From DSXH01 sp964532065 (lineage in GTDB: Bacteria > Bacteroidota > Ignavibacteria > Ignavibacteriales > Melioribacteraceae): 64,000 nt of DNA. The notes beneath the pieces are model-generated. The model was not told the DNA's origin and made no database searches. It saw nothing but the letters and a program-made list of their open reading frames with translations. Position numbers and translations under genes: made by a program. Positions 44,687 to 54,900 of the stretch are shown here, in pieces; within the stretch, counting starts at the first letter, position 1, and each line of letters starts with the position of its first letter. The stretch lies in contig CAZHHG010000005.1 in NCBI GenBank assembly GCA_964532065.1, positions 20,652 through 84,651 of the forward strand. The letters are read 5' to 3'.

Positions 44687-45052
44687 ATGCTGTTGATCGA
44701 CGTTATCTACTCGTCTCTTGCTTTGTCGGCTGCACTGCTGACAGTATTAATTCTATTTTCATATATCGGCTTTGTTTTTAAAAAGCGAAGAAGAATCCAA
44801 GAAGAGGATTATTCTGATCGAACCAGAAACGAGAGTATATACTCGTTTTCAACACGAAGAGATACCTCTCAAAACGTTCGAACCGATATATCTTTAAATC
44901 GATTTCAACGGAGCGAAAACCATTCGCTTAAAGATGAAAGACATCATCAGTTTTACCACAGAAATCGTTATGAAATCCTGAACGAACCAGTAAACAGCAA
45001 ATCCAATTATTCCGAAAACTTTATTTACAGAAAATATAAAGAAGTCGGTTGA
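44687..45052 (+). CDS. small single-pass membrane protein of unknown function
   Basis: The 121-aa protein has one N-terminal hydrophobic helix (about 8-31), then KKRRRIQEED marking a cytoplasmic boundary, and a polar, Ser/Arg/Asn-rich tail with no recognisable domain. GGAGGG ends 4 nt before the ATG. It is 36 nt upstream of the second giant T9SS gene, with no terminator between them, so they are probably co-transcribed. I recognise no family. A partner or regulator role for the giant protein is speculation based on position. Confidence 0.6.
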   Translation: MLLIDVIYSSLALSAALLTVLILFSYIGFVFKKRRRIQEEDYSDRTRNESIYSFSTRRDTSQNVRTDISLNRFQRSENHSLKDERHHQFYHRNRYEILNEPVNSKSNYSENFIYRKYKEVG

Positions 45053-45088
45053 TATAAATATGAAGGGAAAAAAATAAAAAGGGCGCAC

Positions 45089-48000
45089 ATGAAAAACCAT
45101 AAAACAATTTTAAGTTTTTTGCGCAAATTTATTACACGGGGCAAATCGATAATCGCATTAGCTTTATTCCTTTTTGCGTTTGTTACCCCTGTAACGAATT
45201 TTGCACAATCAACAAACCCGGTTCCGGTCCAGTTTTTTTATGTTCCGATTCCGGAGAACGATCTTTTAACAACGCTGCAAACGGTTAACGCGGGTAATTC
45301 AACCCAGGCGGTTAATCCGATTCAGACATATATCTCAATTGCAGCCATCGCAAATAATACGGTGATCTACTACGATCACTGGGAAAACGGGTACGATGCG
45401 GATATATCTAATCCGCTTAACCTGTATAGCGCAGGCAACCCGGGCGGCACTCAAATCTGGGGTGACGGAAATCCCGCTAACGGAGCTCCTCCCGGATTCC
45501 CCGGCGACATTATCAATGCGGGTAATGTAATTATTCTAAACAATCCGGTATTCACATCTAATCTTCTTGCAATTGATTATGACGGAAGAGATAAAATTGC
45601 AGCATCAAAAACAATTGCTGTCGTACGCTCCGGATGGGCCACCGGTCCGAACACCTTGCTTGCCGCGGCAAACGAAACCTCAGATACCGACAACTGGGGA
45701 ACAAATTTTGTTGTTCCTGTCGGCGAGAACATGCCGACTTCTTTCGACAATAGATTATTTGTTTATACCGGCCTTTCAATTATGGCGGGACCAGGCGGAT
45801 CTAATGTTCAGGTTGATGCAGACGCGAACGGTTCTTATGAAACTTCGTTTTCTCTTTCCGAAGGTCAGGCTCGTTTAATAAACGGCGGGGTTAATGTAGG
45901 AGCGAAAATACTTGCAAGCAGGCCTGTTCAGGTTGATCTTTTAACAGGGGATGTCGGCGAAGAATACGAAACAAGATTTTTTAATCTTACTCCAACAAAT
46001 TTGTTATATAATGAATATTATACTCCGGTATCGACAGCAAGCAATGTTGGTACGGTTGTATTTCTTTATAACCCGAACTCCAGTAGTATGACGGTTAACT
46101 ATACTACAAGAACCGGATCGGGTGGAAACACTTTAAGTACATCGGGCATAACTCTTAGCGCTGGCGGGTATGCCAAACAGTTGATTCCGGAAGGCTACGG
46201 AGCCAAGTTTGCTTCTACGAACGGCGCAACATTTCACGCCCTATCTGCAACAGACGCAACGGGAACAAGTACCAATAACGGCGATAACCGTACTTGGGAC
46301 TGGGGATTTACACTTGTTGGCCAGGGCGCATTAACCCCGCAGGTTCTGATTGGTCTGGGACTTGGACGCGATCCAACATCAAACACTAATCTGAACGAAA
46401 ACGGAAATCCCGTTTGGGTTACTCCGGTAGGAAACGGCAACTCAGCGGTAACTGTATATGCAGATTTTGATGGCGATCCATCCACCGGACCAAACGTTGA
46501 TCCAAACGGAAACAGATACAACGTTTCGGTTTCGTTGAGAGAATTGGACCGCGCGTTTATTTACGATAATATAGACCGCGACCAGACGGGTATGCTTGTA
46601 TATACTCTAACATCAGGAGTTAAACTTGCCGCAGCATGGGGACAGGATCCGGATGTTGCAAGCGCAGCAGCGCCCGGCTTCGATATGGGTACCGGCGTAC
46701 CTCCGCTTCCATTATTTGATGCGGGCAAAAACGGAACTCTATTTCAGGATAACGACGGCGACGGATTTATTAGCCCCGGCGATATAATTCTCTATAAGAT
46801 AGTAATAAATAATATTAGCAGAGCTCCGGTTCCTGATGTTCTGCTGTTTGATAATCTGCCGGCAAATACAATTTATGTTCCGAACAGCACATTCTTCAAA
46901 AATGCTCAGGGAGTTACAAGTCAGATTTTTGATGACGGTTCGGGAACCGCCTTCCCGTTAGACGGAAGCGGTAAGTATCTTGATGTATCCGCCCTTCCCG
47001 TCGGCAAGTCTTATGAAGTAACATTTAAAGTAACAATAAAAGATTTTGAAGATCTTCAACCGGGAACAACACACATTATAAACACCGGTTATGTGTCTGC
47101 GGTTGATTCACAGATTGATATAAACGCAGAAACTCCGATCTATGGAAGAATTGGCGACTATATTTGGAATGATGTTGATAAAGACGGAATACAGGATCCA
47201 TCCGAAACCGGAATACAGGGCGTTACTGTTAATTTGTATGACGGCGACGGAAACTTAATTGCTACTAAAGTTACAGACGCTAACGGAAAATATCTCTTTG
47301 TGGGATTGCTTCCGGGTAATTATGTCGTTGAAGTTGTAAAACCATCTACATATGATTTTACAATTCAAAACGCGGATTCGCAGGGATTGAACGGTTCCCT
47401 TAATTCCGACGCAAATGTATCGACCGGAAGAACCGGAACAATTACGCTTGCAGGCGGAGAACCGAATAAGAATATTGACGCCGGTTTAATTCCAAACGGA
47501 TCGATTGGCGACAAAGTTTGGGACGATACAAACAACAACGGAATTCAGGATCCGGGTGAAAACGGAATTCCCGGAGTTACTGTAAAACTTTATGATTGCA
47601 ACGATAACCTAATTGCCCAGACAACAACAAACTCTAACGGAATTTACAAGTTCAGCAATCTTGCACCCGGAAGTTATTATGTTCAGTTTGAATTGCCGGC
47701 CGGATATGCTTTTACATCTCCCGACCAGGGAACAGACGACAATCTTGATTCCGACGCAAACATAACCGACGGCAAGACAATTTGCACAACCCTTGCCCTC
47801 GGCCAGACGATCACAAATCTTGATGCCGGTCTTGTTCCAAGCGGATCAATAGGCGATAAAGTATGGAACGATGCCAACAACAACGGCATTCAGGATCCGG
47901 GCGAAGCAGGCATTGAAGGAGTTGTAATTAGACTTTATGACTGCAATGGTAATTTCATAAAAGAAACCACAACCGACTCAAACGGAAATTATACTTTCGC

Positions 48001-51000
48001 AAATCTTCCCGCGGGAAGCTATTCGGTTCAGTTTGTAAAACCGACGGGTTACAACTTTGCGTTACCAGATCAGGGCGCGGACGACAATCTTGATTCCGAT
48101 GCTAACACAACCGACGGCAAAACAATTTGTACAACTCTTGCTCTCGGACAGACAATCACAAACCTAGACGCAGGTCTTGTTCCTAACGGATCAATTGGTG
48201 ATAAAGTATGGAACGACCTCGACAAAGACGGAATACAGGACCCGGGCGAAACAGGAATTCCGGGAGTTGTTGTTAATCTTTATGATTGCAACGACACCCT
48301 GATTGCAACTACAACAACAGATGCAAACGGAAATTATACATTCAGCAATCTTGCGCCCGGAAGCTATTATGTTCAATTTGTTAAACCGGCAGGTTATGAT
48401 TTTGTATTACCGGATCAAGGCGGCGACGATAATCTTGATTCAGATGCAAACGTAACCGACGGTAAAACAATTTGCACAACGCTTGCTCTCGGACAGACAA
48501 TCACAAACCTAGACGCAGGTCTTGTTCCGAACGGATCAATTGGCGATAAGGTTTGGAACGATACAAATAATAACGGCATTCAGGACCCGGGAGAAAATGG
48601 AATTCCCGGTGTTACTGTAAATCTTTATGATTGCAACGACAACCCGATTGCAGCTACAATAACTGATGCTAACGGAAATTATGCTTTTGCAAATCTTCCG
48701 GCGGGCAGTTATTATGTTCAGTTTGTTAAACCGGCAGGATACAACTTTGCGTTGTTGAATCAGGGTTCAAATGATGATCTTGATTCGGACGCTAATGTTT
48801 CAACCGGAAAAACAGATTGCACAACACTTGCTCTCGGTCAGACCATCACAAATCTTGACGCGGGTTTAGTTCCGAACGGATCGATAGGCGATAGAGTGTG
48901 GAACGATCTCGACAAGGATGGAATTCAGGATCCGGGAGAAGGCGGCTTATCAGGAATAGTTATCAAGCTTTATAATTGTGATAATACATTTGTTACTCAA
49001 ACCACAACCGACGCAAACGGAAATTATTCATTCAGTAATTTAGTTCCGGGAAGCTACTATGTTGTGTTTATGTTGCCTAACGGATTCACTTTTGCACCGG
49101 TTAATCAGGGGCTAAACGATAATCTTGATTCGGACTCCAATGTTTCAACCGGAAAAACAGACTGTATTACACTTTCACCCGGGGATCAAATTACAAATCT
49201 AGACGCGGGTATGTACGAAGAGAAAATGGCTGATGTCCGAATTGAAAAATCTGTAAGCGATAATACACCGAACTGCGGCGATAATATTATTTATACAATT
49301 AAAGTAACGAATGACGGCCCCGACAAAGCCAGAGGAATAGAAGCAACAGATCTTCTGCCGCAGGGCCTTGTATATGTTTCATCAACTACATCCCAGGGCA
49401 CTTACGATTCCAATACGGGCAAATGGATTGTGGGAGATATTAATTCCGGTTCATTTGCAACACTTACAATTACTGTTGAGGTTGATTGCGATCAGATAAG
49501 CGGCGCCTACTATGATCTTGGCCCGGCAAAAGATTTCAACCTGTTCGTAATTGAAGACATTAATCAGCCTTCGTCGGATACTCAGGGCAGACTCGCTGTT
49601 GGAGGAAACGCATATCTTGCAAATTACAGTGTGGGAGACCAGCTCCCTCCGAATAGCGGCGACGTATTGATAGTCGGCGGAACACTTACTTATATAAGCG
49701 GAGCGGTTTACAACGGCAACGTGGTATACGGTGTAAGCACAAATCTGCCGCAGAATTCTGTTAGCATTACAGGCGGAACATTGCGCCAGGATAATCCGAT
49801 CGACTTTGCCGCTGCGAAAGCATATCTTGAAAACCTCTCAACAACGCTGGGCGGTTTTACAGCCAACGGAACCGTTGCCATGCAGTGGGGCGGATTGAAT
49901 CTTACGGGTACAGACCCTTACCTCAATGTTTTTGCTGTTAACGGTTCGGATTTATCAAATGCCAACAATGTTTCAATCAACGCGCCTAACGGTTCGGTCG
50001 TACTTGTAAATATTAGCGGTACAAACGTTAGCTGGAGCGGAGGATTATCTGTAAACGGAACAGCTAAAGAAAATGTGCTATTCAATTTTTATCAAGCAAC
50101 CAATTTAACCCTGCAGGGCATTGATGTAACAGGATCAATACTTGCGCCGTTTGCAGCACTACACTTCCCGTCGGGAGTAGTAAACGGACAGGTTATTGTT
50201 AAGTCGATGGCCGGCTCGGGTCAGTTTAATGCGGGGCAGTTCAATCAATGCAAGTTCATCGGATACATTCCTTACGAAAAGGAAGTTACCAATGTAGCGT
50301 CGATAACGTTTACATTAACCGACGATCCGAATTCAAACAACAATTCTTCAAGCGTTAAAATAAAAATAGCTTATACATCCCCGGATCCGGGCGATGGCAA
50401 CGGCGGCAATAACGGCGGCGGTAACTGGCAGTATGTAAACGGTTTTGCGGCCGGTGAGATTGTCTATACAATGGCATACAGCAACAGCGCAATCTATGCC
50501 GGAACCTGGGGCGGTAAGATTTACAAATCTACCGATCAGGGTCAGACATGGACGCGTATAAACAACAACATGTTTGTAGGATTTATATGGTCGCTTGCCG
50601 TAGATAGCGACAACCTGATCTTTGCAGCAACCGAACAGGGCGTGTATAAATACGACGGTACCAACTGGACACTTACTTCGCTTGTTGGTAAAGACGTTCA
50701 CTCTGTTTCGATCGGAAAGACGCTCGCAACAAAAGTCCTTTATGCTGCAACCTGGGGAGACGGTTTATATAAATCGACAAACCTTGGTATAACATGGACT
50801 CAGATCAACAACGGATTAGGCGGTTATCTTGCAATTCAATCGGTTGTTGCAACGTCCGCTAATATTGCATATGCTGCTTCTTTCGGAGGCGGAGTATATG
50901 TTACGATTAACGGAGGAGGACTCTGGACAAAACTGAATGTCGGTTATGATTTTGTCTGGTCGGTTGCGGCAATTCCGGCAATTAATCCTTTCAACACCAA

Positions 51001-51598
51001 AATCTTCGCCGGTACTTACGGAGACGGATTGTACCGTTCCTTGAATGGCGGAACAACATGGAGTAAAGTAACAAATCTGAATGCTCCTTTCATTTACTCT
51101 GTTGTAGTTGATAAAACCGGAAAGATTTATGTTGCATCCTGGACCACAGGAGTCTTTACATCCAGCGATAACGGAGATACATGGACTTCGCTCGGAATGG
51201 GAGGATTGGGTGTTAGCGCAATTCTTATAAATCCCGAAACCAATGATGTTTATCTCGGAACGAAAGAAGGAAAAATCTTCTTCTCGAAATCCGGCGGACT
51301 TACAGATGTAGCAGATAATGAAACTTCGGTTCCGACTAAATATGAATTGAATCAGAATTATCCGAACCCATTCAATCCGTCAACTGTAATTCAGTTTGCA
51401 CTTCCTGAAGCGGGCAGGTTCACGCTTAGAGTATATAACATACTTGGTCAGGAGATAGCAACACTTGTCGATGGTGAATTGAATTCAGGAATTCATAAAA
51501 TCGGATTTGACGCGAGCAGGTTATCTTCGGGTGTCTATATCTATAAATTGACTGGCAATAAAGTGAATATCAGCAGGAAAATGATTCTTACTAAATAA
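45089..51598 (+). CDS. giant modular T9SS adhesin-like protein with six SdrD-B repeats
   Basis: The 2169-aa protein has a long signal peptide (hydrophobic core about 18-35, ending near NFAQ). Modules: a large N-terminal beta-rich domain (about 45-540) of the kind seen before SdrD-B repeats; a DUF11-like domain (about 550-680); six SdrD-B-like repeats starting at residues 688, 806, 921, 1036, 1151 and 1266, each with a DxDxDG-type calcium motif; DUF11 first half (1380-1472); choice-of-anchor A domain (1474-1725); DUF11 end (1728-1761); Ycf48-like propeller (1780-2067); T9SS sorting domain (2080-2169; NYPNPFNPSTVI ... KMILTK). A surface stalk or adhesin is inferred. Confidence 0.88.
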   Translation: MKNHKTILSFLRKFITRGKSIIALALFLFAFVTPVTNFAQSTNPVPVQFFYVPIPENDLLTTLQTVNAGNSTQAVNPIQTYISIAAIANNTVIYYDHWENGYDADISNPLNLYSAGNPGGTQIWGDGNPANGAPPGFPGDIINAGNVIILNNPVFTSNLLAIDYDGRDKIAASKTIAVVRSGWATGPNTLLAAANETSDTDNWGTNFVVPVGENMPTSFDNRLFVYTGLSIMAGPGGSNVQVDADANGSYETSFSLSEGQARLINGGVNVGAKILASRPVQVDLLTGDVGEEYETRFFNLTPTNLLYNEYYTPVSTASNVGTVVFLYNPNSSSMTVNYTTRTGSGGNTLSTSGITLSAGGYAKQLIPEGYGAKFASTNGATFHALSATDATGTSTNNGDNRTWDWGFTLVGQGALTPQVLIGLGLGRDPTSNTNLNENGNPVWVTPVGNGNSAVTVYADFDGDPSTGPNVDPNGNRYNVSVSLRELDRAFIYDNIDRDQTGMLVYTLTSGVKLAAAWGQDPDVASAAAPGFDMGTGVPPLPLFDAGKNGTLFQDNDGDGFISPGDIILYKIVINNISRAPVPDVLLFDNLPANTIYVPNSTFFKNAQGVTSQIFDDGSGTAFPLDGSGKYLDVSALPVGKSYEVTFKVTIKDFEDLQPGTTHIINTGYVSAVDSQIDINAETPIYGRIGDYIWNDVDKDGIQDPSETGIQGVTVNLYDGDGNLIATKVTDANGKYLFVGLLPGNYVVEVVKPSTYDFTIQNADSQGLNGSLNSDANVSTGRTGTITLAGGEPNKNIDAGLIPNGSIGDKVWDDTNNNGIQDPGENGIPGVTVKLYDCNDNLIAQTTTNSNGIYKFSNLAPGSYYVQFELPAGYAFTSPDQGTDDNLDSDANITDGKTICTTLALGQTITNLDAGLVPSGSIGDKVWNDANNNGIQDPGEAGIEGVVIRLYDCNGNFIKETTTDSNGNYTFANLPAGSYSVQFVKPTGYNFALPDQGADDNLDSDANTTDGKTICTTLALGQTITNLDAGLVPNGSIGDKVWNDLDKDGIQDPGETGIPGVVVNLYDCNDTLIATTTTDANGNYTFSNLAPGSYYVQFVKPAGYDFVLPDQGGDDNLDSDANVTDGKTICTTLALGQTITNLDAGLVPNGSIGDKVWNDTNNNGIQDPGENGIPGVTVNLYDCNDNPIAATITDANGNYAFANLPAGSYYVQFVKPAGYNFALLNQGSNDDLDSDANVSTGKTDCTTLALGQTITNLDAGLVPNGSIGDRVWNDLDKDGIQDPGEGGLSGIVIKLYNCDNTFVTQTTTDANGNYSFSNLVPGSYYVVFMLPNGFTFAPVNQGLNDNLDSDSNVSTGKTDCITLSPGDQITNLDAGMYEEKMADVRIEKSVSDNTPNCGDNIIYTIKVTNDGPDKARGIEATDLLPQGLVYVSSTTSQGTYDSNTGKWIVGDINSGSFATLTITVEVDCDQISGAYYDLGPAKDFNLFVIEDINQPSSDTQGRLAVGGNAYLANYSVGDQLPPNSGDVLIVGGTLTYISGAVYNGNVVYGVSTNLPQNSVSITGGTLRQDNPIDFAAAKAYLENLSTTLGGFTANGTVAMQWGGLNLTGTDPYLNVFAVNGSDLSNANNVSINAPNGSVVLVNISGTNVSWSGGLSVNGTAKENVLFNFYQATNLTLQGIDVTGSILAPFAALHFPSGVVNGQVIVKSMAGSGQFNAGQFNQCKFIGYIPYEKEVTNVASITFTLTDDPNSNNNSSSVKIKIAYTSPDPGDGNGGNNGGGNWQYVNGFAAGEIVYTMAYSNSAIYAGTWGGKIYKSTDQGQTWTRINNNMFVGFIWSLAVDSDNLIFAATEQGVYKYDGTNWTLTSLVGKDVHSVSIGKTLATKVLYAATWGDGLYKSTNLGITWTQINNGLGGYLAIQSVVATSANIAYAASFGGGVYVTINGGGLWTKLNVGYDFVWSVAAIPAINPFNTKIFAGTYGDGLYRSLNGGTTWSKVTNLNAPFIYSVVVDKTGKIYVASWTTGVFTSSDNGDTWTSLGMGGLGVSAILINPETNDVYLGTKEGKIFFSKSGGLTDVADNETSVPTKYELNQNYPNPFNPSTVIQFALPEAGRFTLRVYNILGQEIATLVDGELNSGIHKIGFDASRLSSGVYIYKLTGNKVNISRKMILTK
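47150..49219 (+). repeat. in-gene tandem array of six SdrD-B repeats (345-bp period)
   Basis: Repeat units begin with IGDxxWND at 47150, 47504, 47849, 48194, 48539 and 48884. The last four intervals are exactly 345 bp (115 codons); the first is 354 bp. Neighbouring units share long identical DNA stretches, for example around 48150 and 48495, pointing to recent duplication. Confidence 0.92.
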
Positions 51599-51610
51599 CT
51601 GTTTGGTATG

Positions 51611-51638
51611 TGTCGGGACGGTTAATTCCGTCCCGACA
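51611..51638 (+). terminator. probable terminator hairpin after the second giant gene
   Basis: A perfect 11-bp stem TGTCGGGACGG/CCGTCCCGACA surrounds a 6-nt loop. The following tract is TTAATAAATT, so intrinsic termination is likely but weaker than at the neighbouring genes. Confidence 0.7.
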
Positions 51639-51922
51639 TTAATAAATTCGATTCAGATTGAGATAAATACTCTTTAATTGGGAAAATATGAATCAATAGC
51701 ATTCTATCCTTTTAATTTCATTTTCAGATTGTTTTATTTTTATTGACCGGCCATTTATCTACATTAGCTGTGATAGCCTCTTTTCGGCCGGATGTGATAG
51801 CTGTCGCGACGAAAACCTCAAAAAAACGATGACTCAATAATCCCGGAATTATCATTTTGAAACATTAGGGTATTTTTTTCTCCACAAAACCCCTCATTTT
51901 CGACCAAAAACGCGGTTTTTTC

Positions 51923-51937
51923 TGGCATTCAGCTTGC
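51923..51937 (+). promoter_or_regulatory. sigma-54 promoter candidate for the thioester protein gene
   Basis: TGGCATTCAGCTTGC has both invariant doublets (GG at -24, GC at -12) at the right spacing; the only deviations are T for C and T for G in the -24 flank. The predicted start near 51949 leaves a 30-nt leader containing AAAGGAG. Confidence 0.6.
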
Positions 51938-51980
51938 CTTTATATCTCCATTAAAAATCAACACAACTAAAGGAGTAACA

Positions 51981-54900
51981 ATGGTAGGTCAGCCGAAACT
52001 GTTTTTAAGAGTGATTTTAGTTCTTTCACTCATTATTAGTTTTTCTTCCTCTGCTTTTGCCCAGGGTAAAAACGGAGTAAAGAGCGTAACGGATTATACC
52101 AGCATTGCAAAGATCTCTTCTACTTCAGTCGGAAAGAATATTACTTTCTTCAATCCTCCGATGAACAACACGGCAACATATTTTGCCGGCACATTCAAGG
52201 GAACTCTAAACGGAGAGACAAAATATTTTTATTGCATCGATCTCGGTCATAATCTTGTTTATAATGAAGATTACTGGGACGAAGGATCAACACAGTCAGA
52301 AATTACCTATATACTAAACAATTACTATCCTTACAAAAACGGTTATCCCGGACAGATTGATAATTCAAAGGAAGCCGCGGCTATTCAGTTTGCAATCTGG
52401 CATTTCAGTGACGGCGCGGATCCTGCAACTATCAGCAACGATGCGGATGTTAAGGCAAGAGCAACAGCAATCATCAATGACGCAACGGCAAATCATAATA
52501 ATGTAAAACCGGTTGAAACACTTTTAATTGTACCATCCTCCGCAACTTATGTACAGGGAATGCCGGCACAGTTTTTTGTTTTTGCGTTTGATATCGACGG
52601 AAATCCTGTTTCCAACGTAACCATTCAGCTAACAACAACACTTGGTTCTTTAAGCGCTTCTTCGGTTGTAACTGATGCCGATGGAAAAGGCGGACCGGTA
52701 ACCCTATCATATTCCGGAATCGGAACCGCAACTATCAAAGCAAAAGCAGACGTTGTTATTCCTCAGGGAACAAGATATGTTCACAAATCAAGTCCTTCTC
52801 TTAAACAGAAATTAGTACTTGCTACTCCGGGCTTCGACACCAAAGAAGTTACAGGCAGAGTTGAATGGTATGTCCCGGAAGAATGCGATCTTAACGGATA
52901 CGCAACGTATACTCAGGGCGGATGGGGAAGTCCTTCTAACAGCGGCCCGGGAAAAATCCGCGATATGTATTTCGATAATGTGTTCCCCGCCGGACTTGTA
53001 GTTGGCTCAACATATAAAATTACGCTTACATCAGCTCAGGCAGTTGAAGATTTTCTACCGCAGGGCGGAACTGCGGGCAAGTTAACACAGAATTATACTA
53101 ATCCGTCAAACACAAGCGCTGGCGTTTTAGCAGGCCAGGTTGTTGCGCTAAAATTAAACGTCAGTTATGATGCGGCCGGTTATATTGGAAGCAACACAAC
53201 ACCTCTTGGAAATCTGCAAATTGTTAGCGGACCGTTCACCGGTTATACCGTTATACAATTTCTCGCATTCGCAGAACAGGTTTTAGGCGGCGGATCTCTG
53301 AACGGATTTACATACAGCGAGGTTAACGACGCAGCAACAAAAATCAATGAGAATTTTAACGAAGGCGCTAATAAAGGATTTTTAGATTGTTATTTTGAAT
53401 CAAAAGCATCCTTAGGCGATAAAGTATGGGAAGATCTGGACAAAGACGGAATTCAGGACGCAGGCGAACCGGGTGTTTCCGGAGTTATGGTAAAACTCTA
53501 TGACTGCAACAATAATCTTATTTCTACAACCACAACAGATTCAAACGGAAATTATCTTTTCGATAATCTGGTTCCCGGCGATTATTATGTTGTATTCATT
53601 CTTCCTTCGGGATATACATTCACAACAGCAGATGCCGGTAGTGACGATACAAAAGACTCCGACGCTAATGCTTCGACAGGCAAAACAATCTGTACAACTT
53701 TAACACCCGGCGAAAATGATTTAACATGGGATGCAGGATTGATTAAAGAAGAATGCAAAAACAAAATAGGCGATTTTGTATGGCACGATGAAGATACAGA
53801 CGGAATCCAGGATGCTAACGAACCGGGATTACCTGGAATTAAAGTTGAATTACTCGATTCACAGAATAATTTACTTCAAACAACAACAACAGACGCTAAC
53901 GGTTATTATGAATTTACTAATGTTCTGAACGGAACATATAAAGTACGAATTGCTTCGAGTAACTTTACCGGCACCGGTGTTCTTGCCGGAACTCAGAGCG
54001 AAAAGTGGTTCTTAACATTTAAGGATAAAGGTTCGAACGATGCTAAGGATAGTGATGGCGACAATAATAAGACAGCAACAGTTACAGTTAACTGCGCAGA
54101 TAATTTAACAATCGATTTCGGCTTCTTTAAGGTATGCGTCGGTTTAGAAAAGAGCGGTCCAACTTCCATTAACGTGGGAGAAAAAATTGTTTACACCTTT
54201 ACAGTTACAAATTGCGGCGACGTTCTCCTTTCCGGCGGAGCCAATGTATATGATCCGATGCTTATGCCTTCTGGCGATCATAAGATCAAATACCTCAAGC
54301 TTTACCCGGGACAGAGCGAATCGTTTACATATGAATATACTACAGACGAAAACGATTGCGGTCAGTTGATTAATAACGCTTGGGTTATCGGTCATCCGGA
54401 TTTAAGCGGTTACAACTTCGGAACCTCTACTGTACGCGACGACGATAGCCATACAATCAATGTTATCTGTCAGCCAAAACAGGCGGATATTGAAGTTAAA
54501 AAGACCGCCAGCAAGACTCCGGTTCAGTGTGACGAAGCGTTCTTCTATACAATTACCGTAAAGAATAACGGACCGGACAAATCGGAAGGTATTGTAATCA
54601 GCGACATTCTCCCGGTTGGCGCAATATATCAGTCACACTCAACATCCCAGGGCTCTTACAATCAGTTAACAGGCTTCTGGAATGTCGGCGATCTTAATAA
54701 CGGCTCAACAGCTACATTAACAATAAATGTTAAAGCTGATTGCGACGAAGTAAACAATGGAACATTTGATCTCGGAATTGCAAAAGATTATAACCTCTTT
54801 GTACTGAACGATCTTAACCAGCCATCCTCCGATACACAGGGCAAGGCTGCAATTGGCGGAAACGCAACCCTGGCAAACTACAGTGTTGGCGACCAGCTGC

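Larger units (their letters stand above)
51599..51980. other. 382-nt regulatory spacer before the thioester protein gene
   Basis: No gene is visible. It holds the hairpin at 51611-51638, a direct repeat TGTGATAGC at 51769-51777 and 51793-51801 (24 bp apart, suitably far upstream for an activator of sigma-54), the sigma-54-like promoter at 51923-51937, and AAAGGAG before the ATG. Confidence 0.6.

Noticed and set aside
47150..49219. Regular repeats resembling a CRISPR array
   Set aside because: The period is 345 bp, in-frame, protein-coding and without short repeats plus spacers; it is an SdrD-B array.
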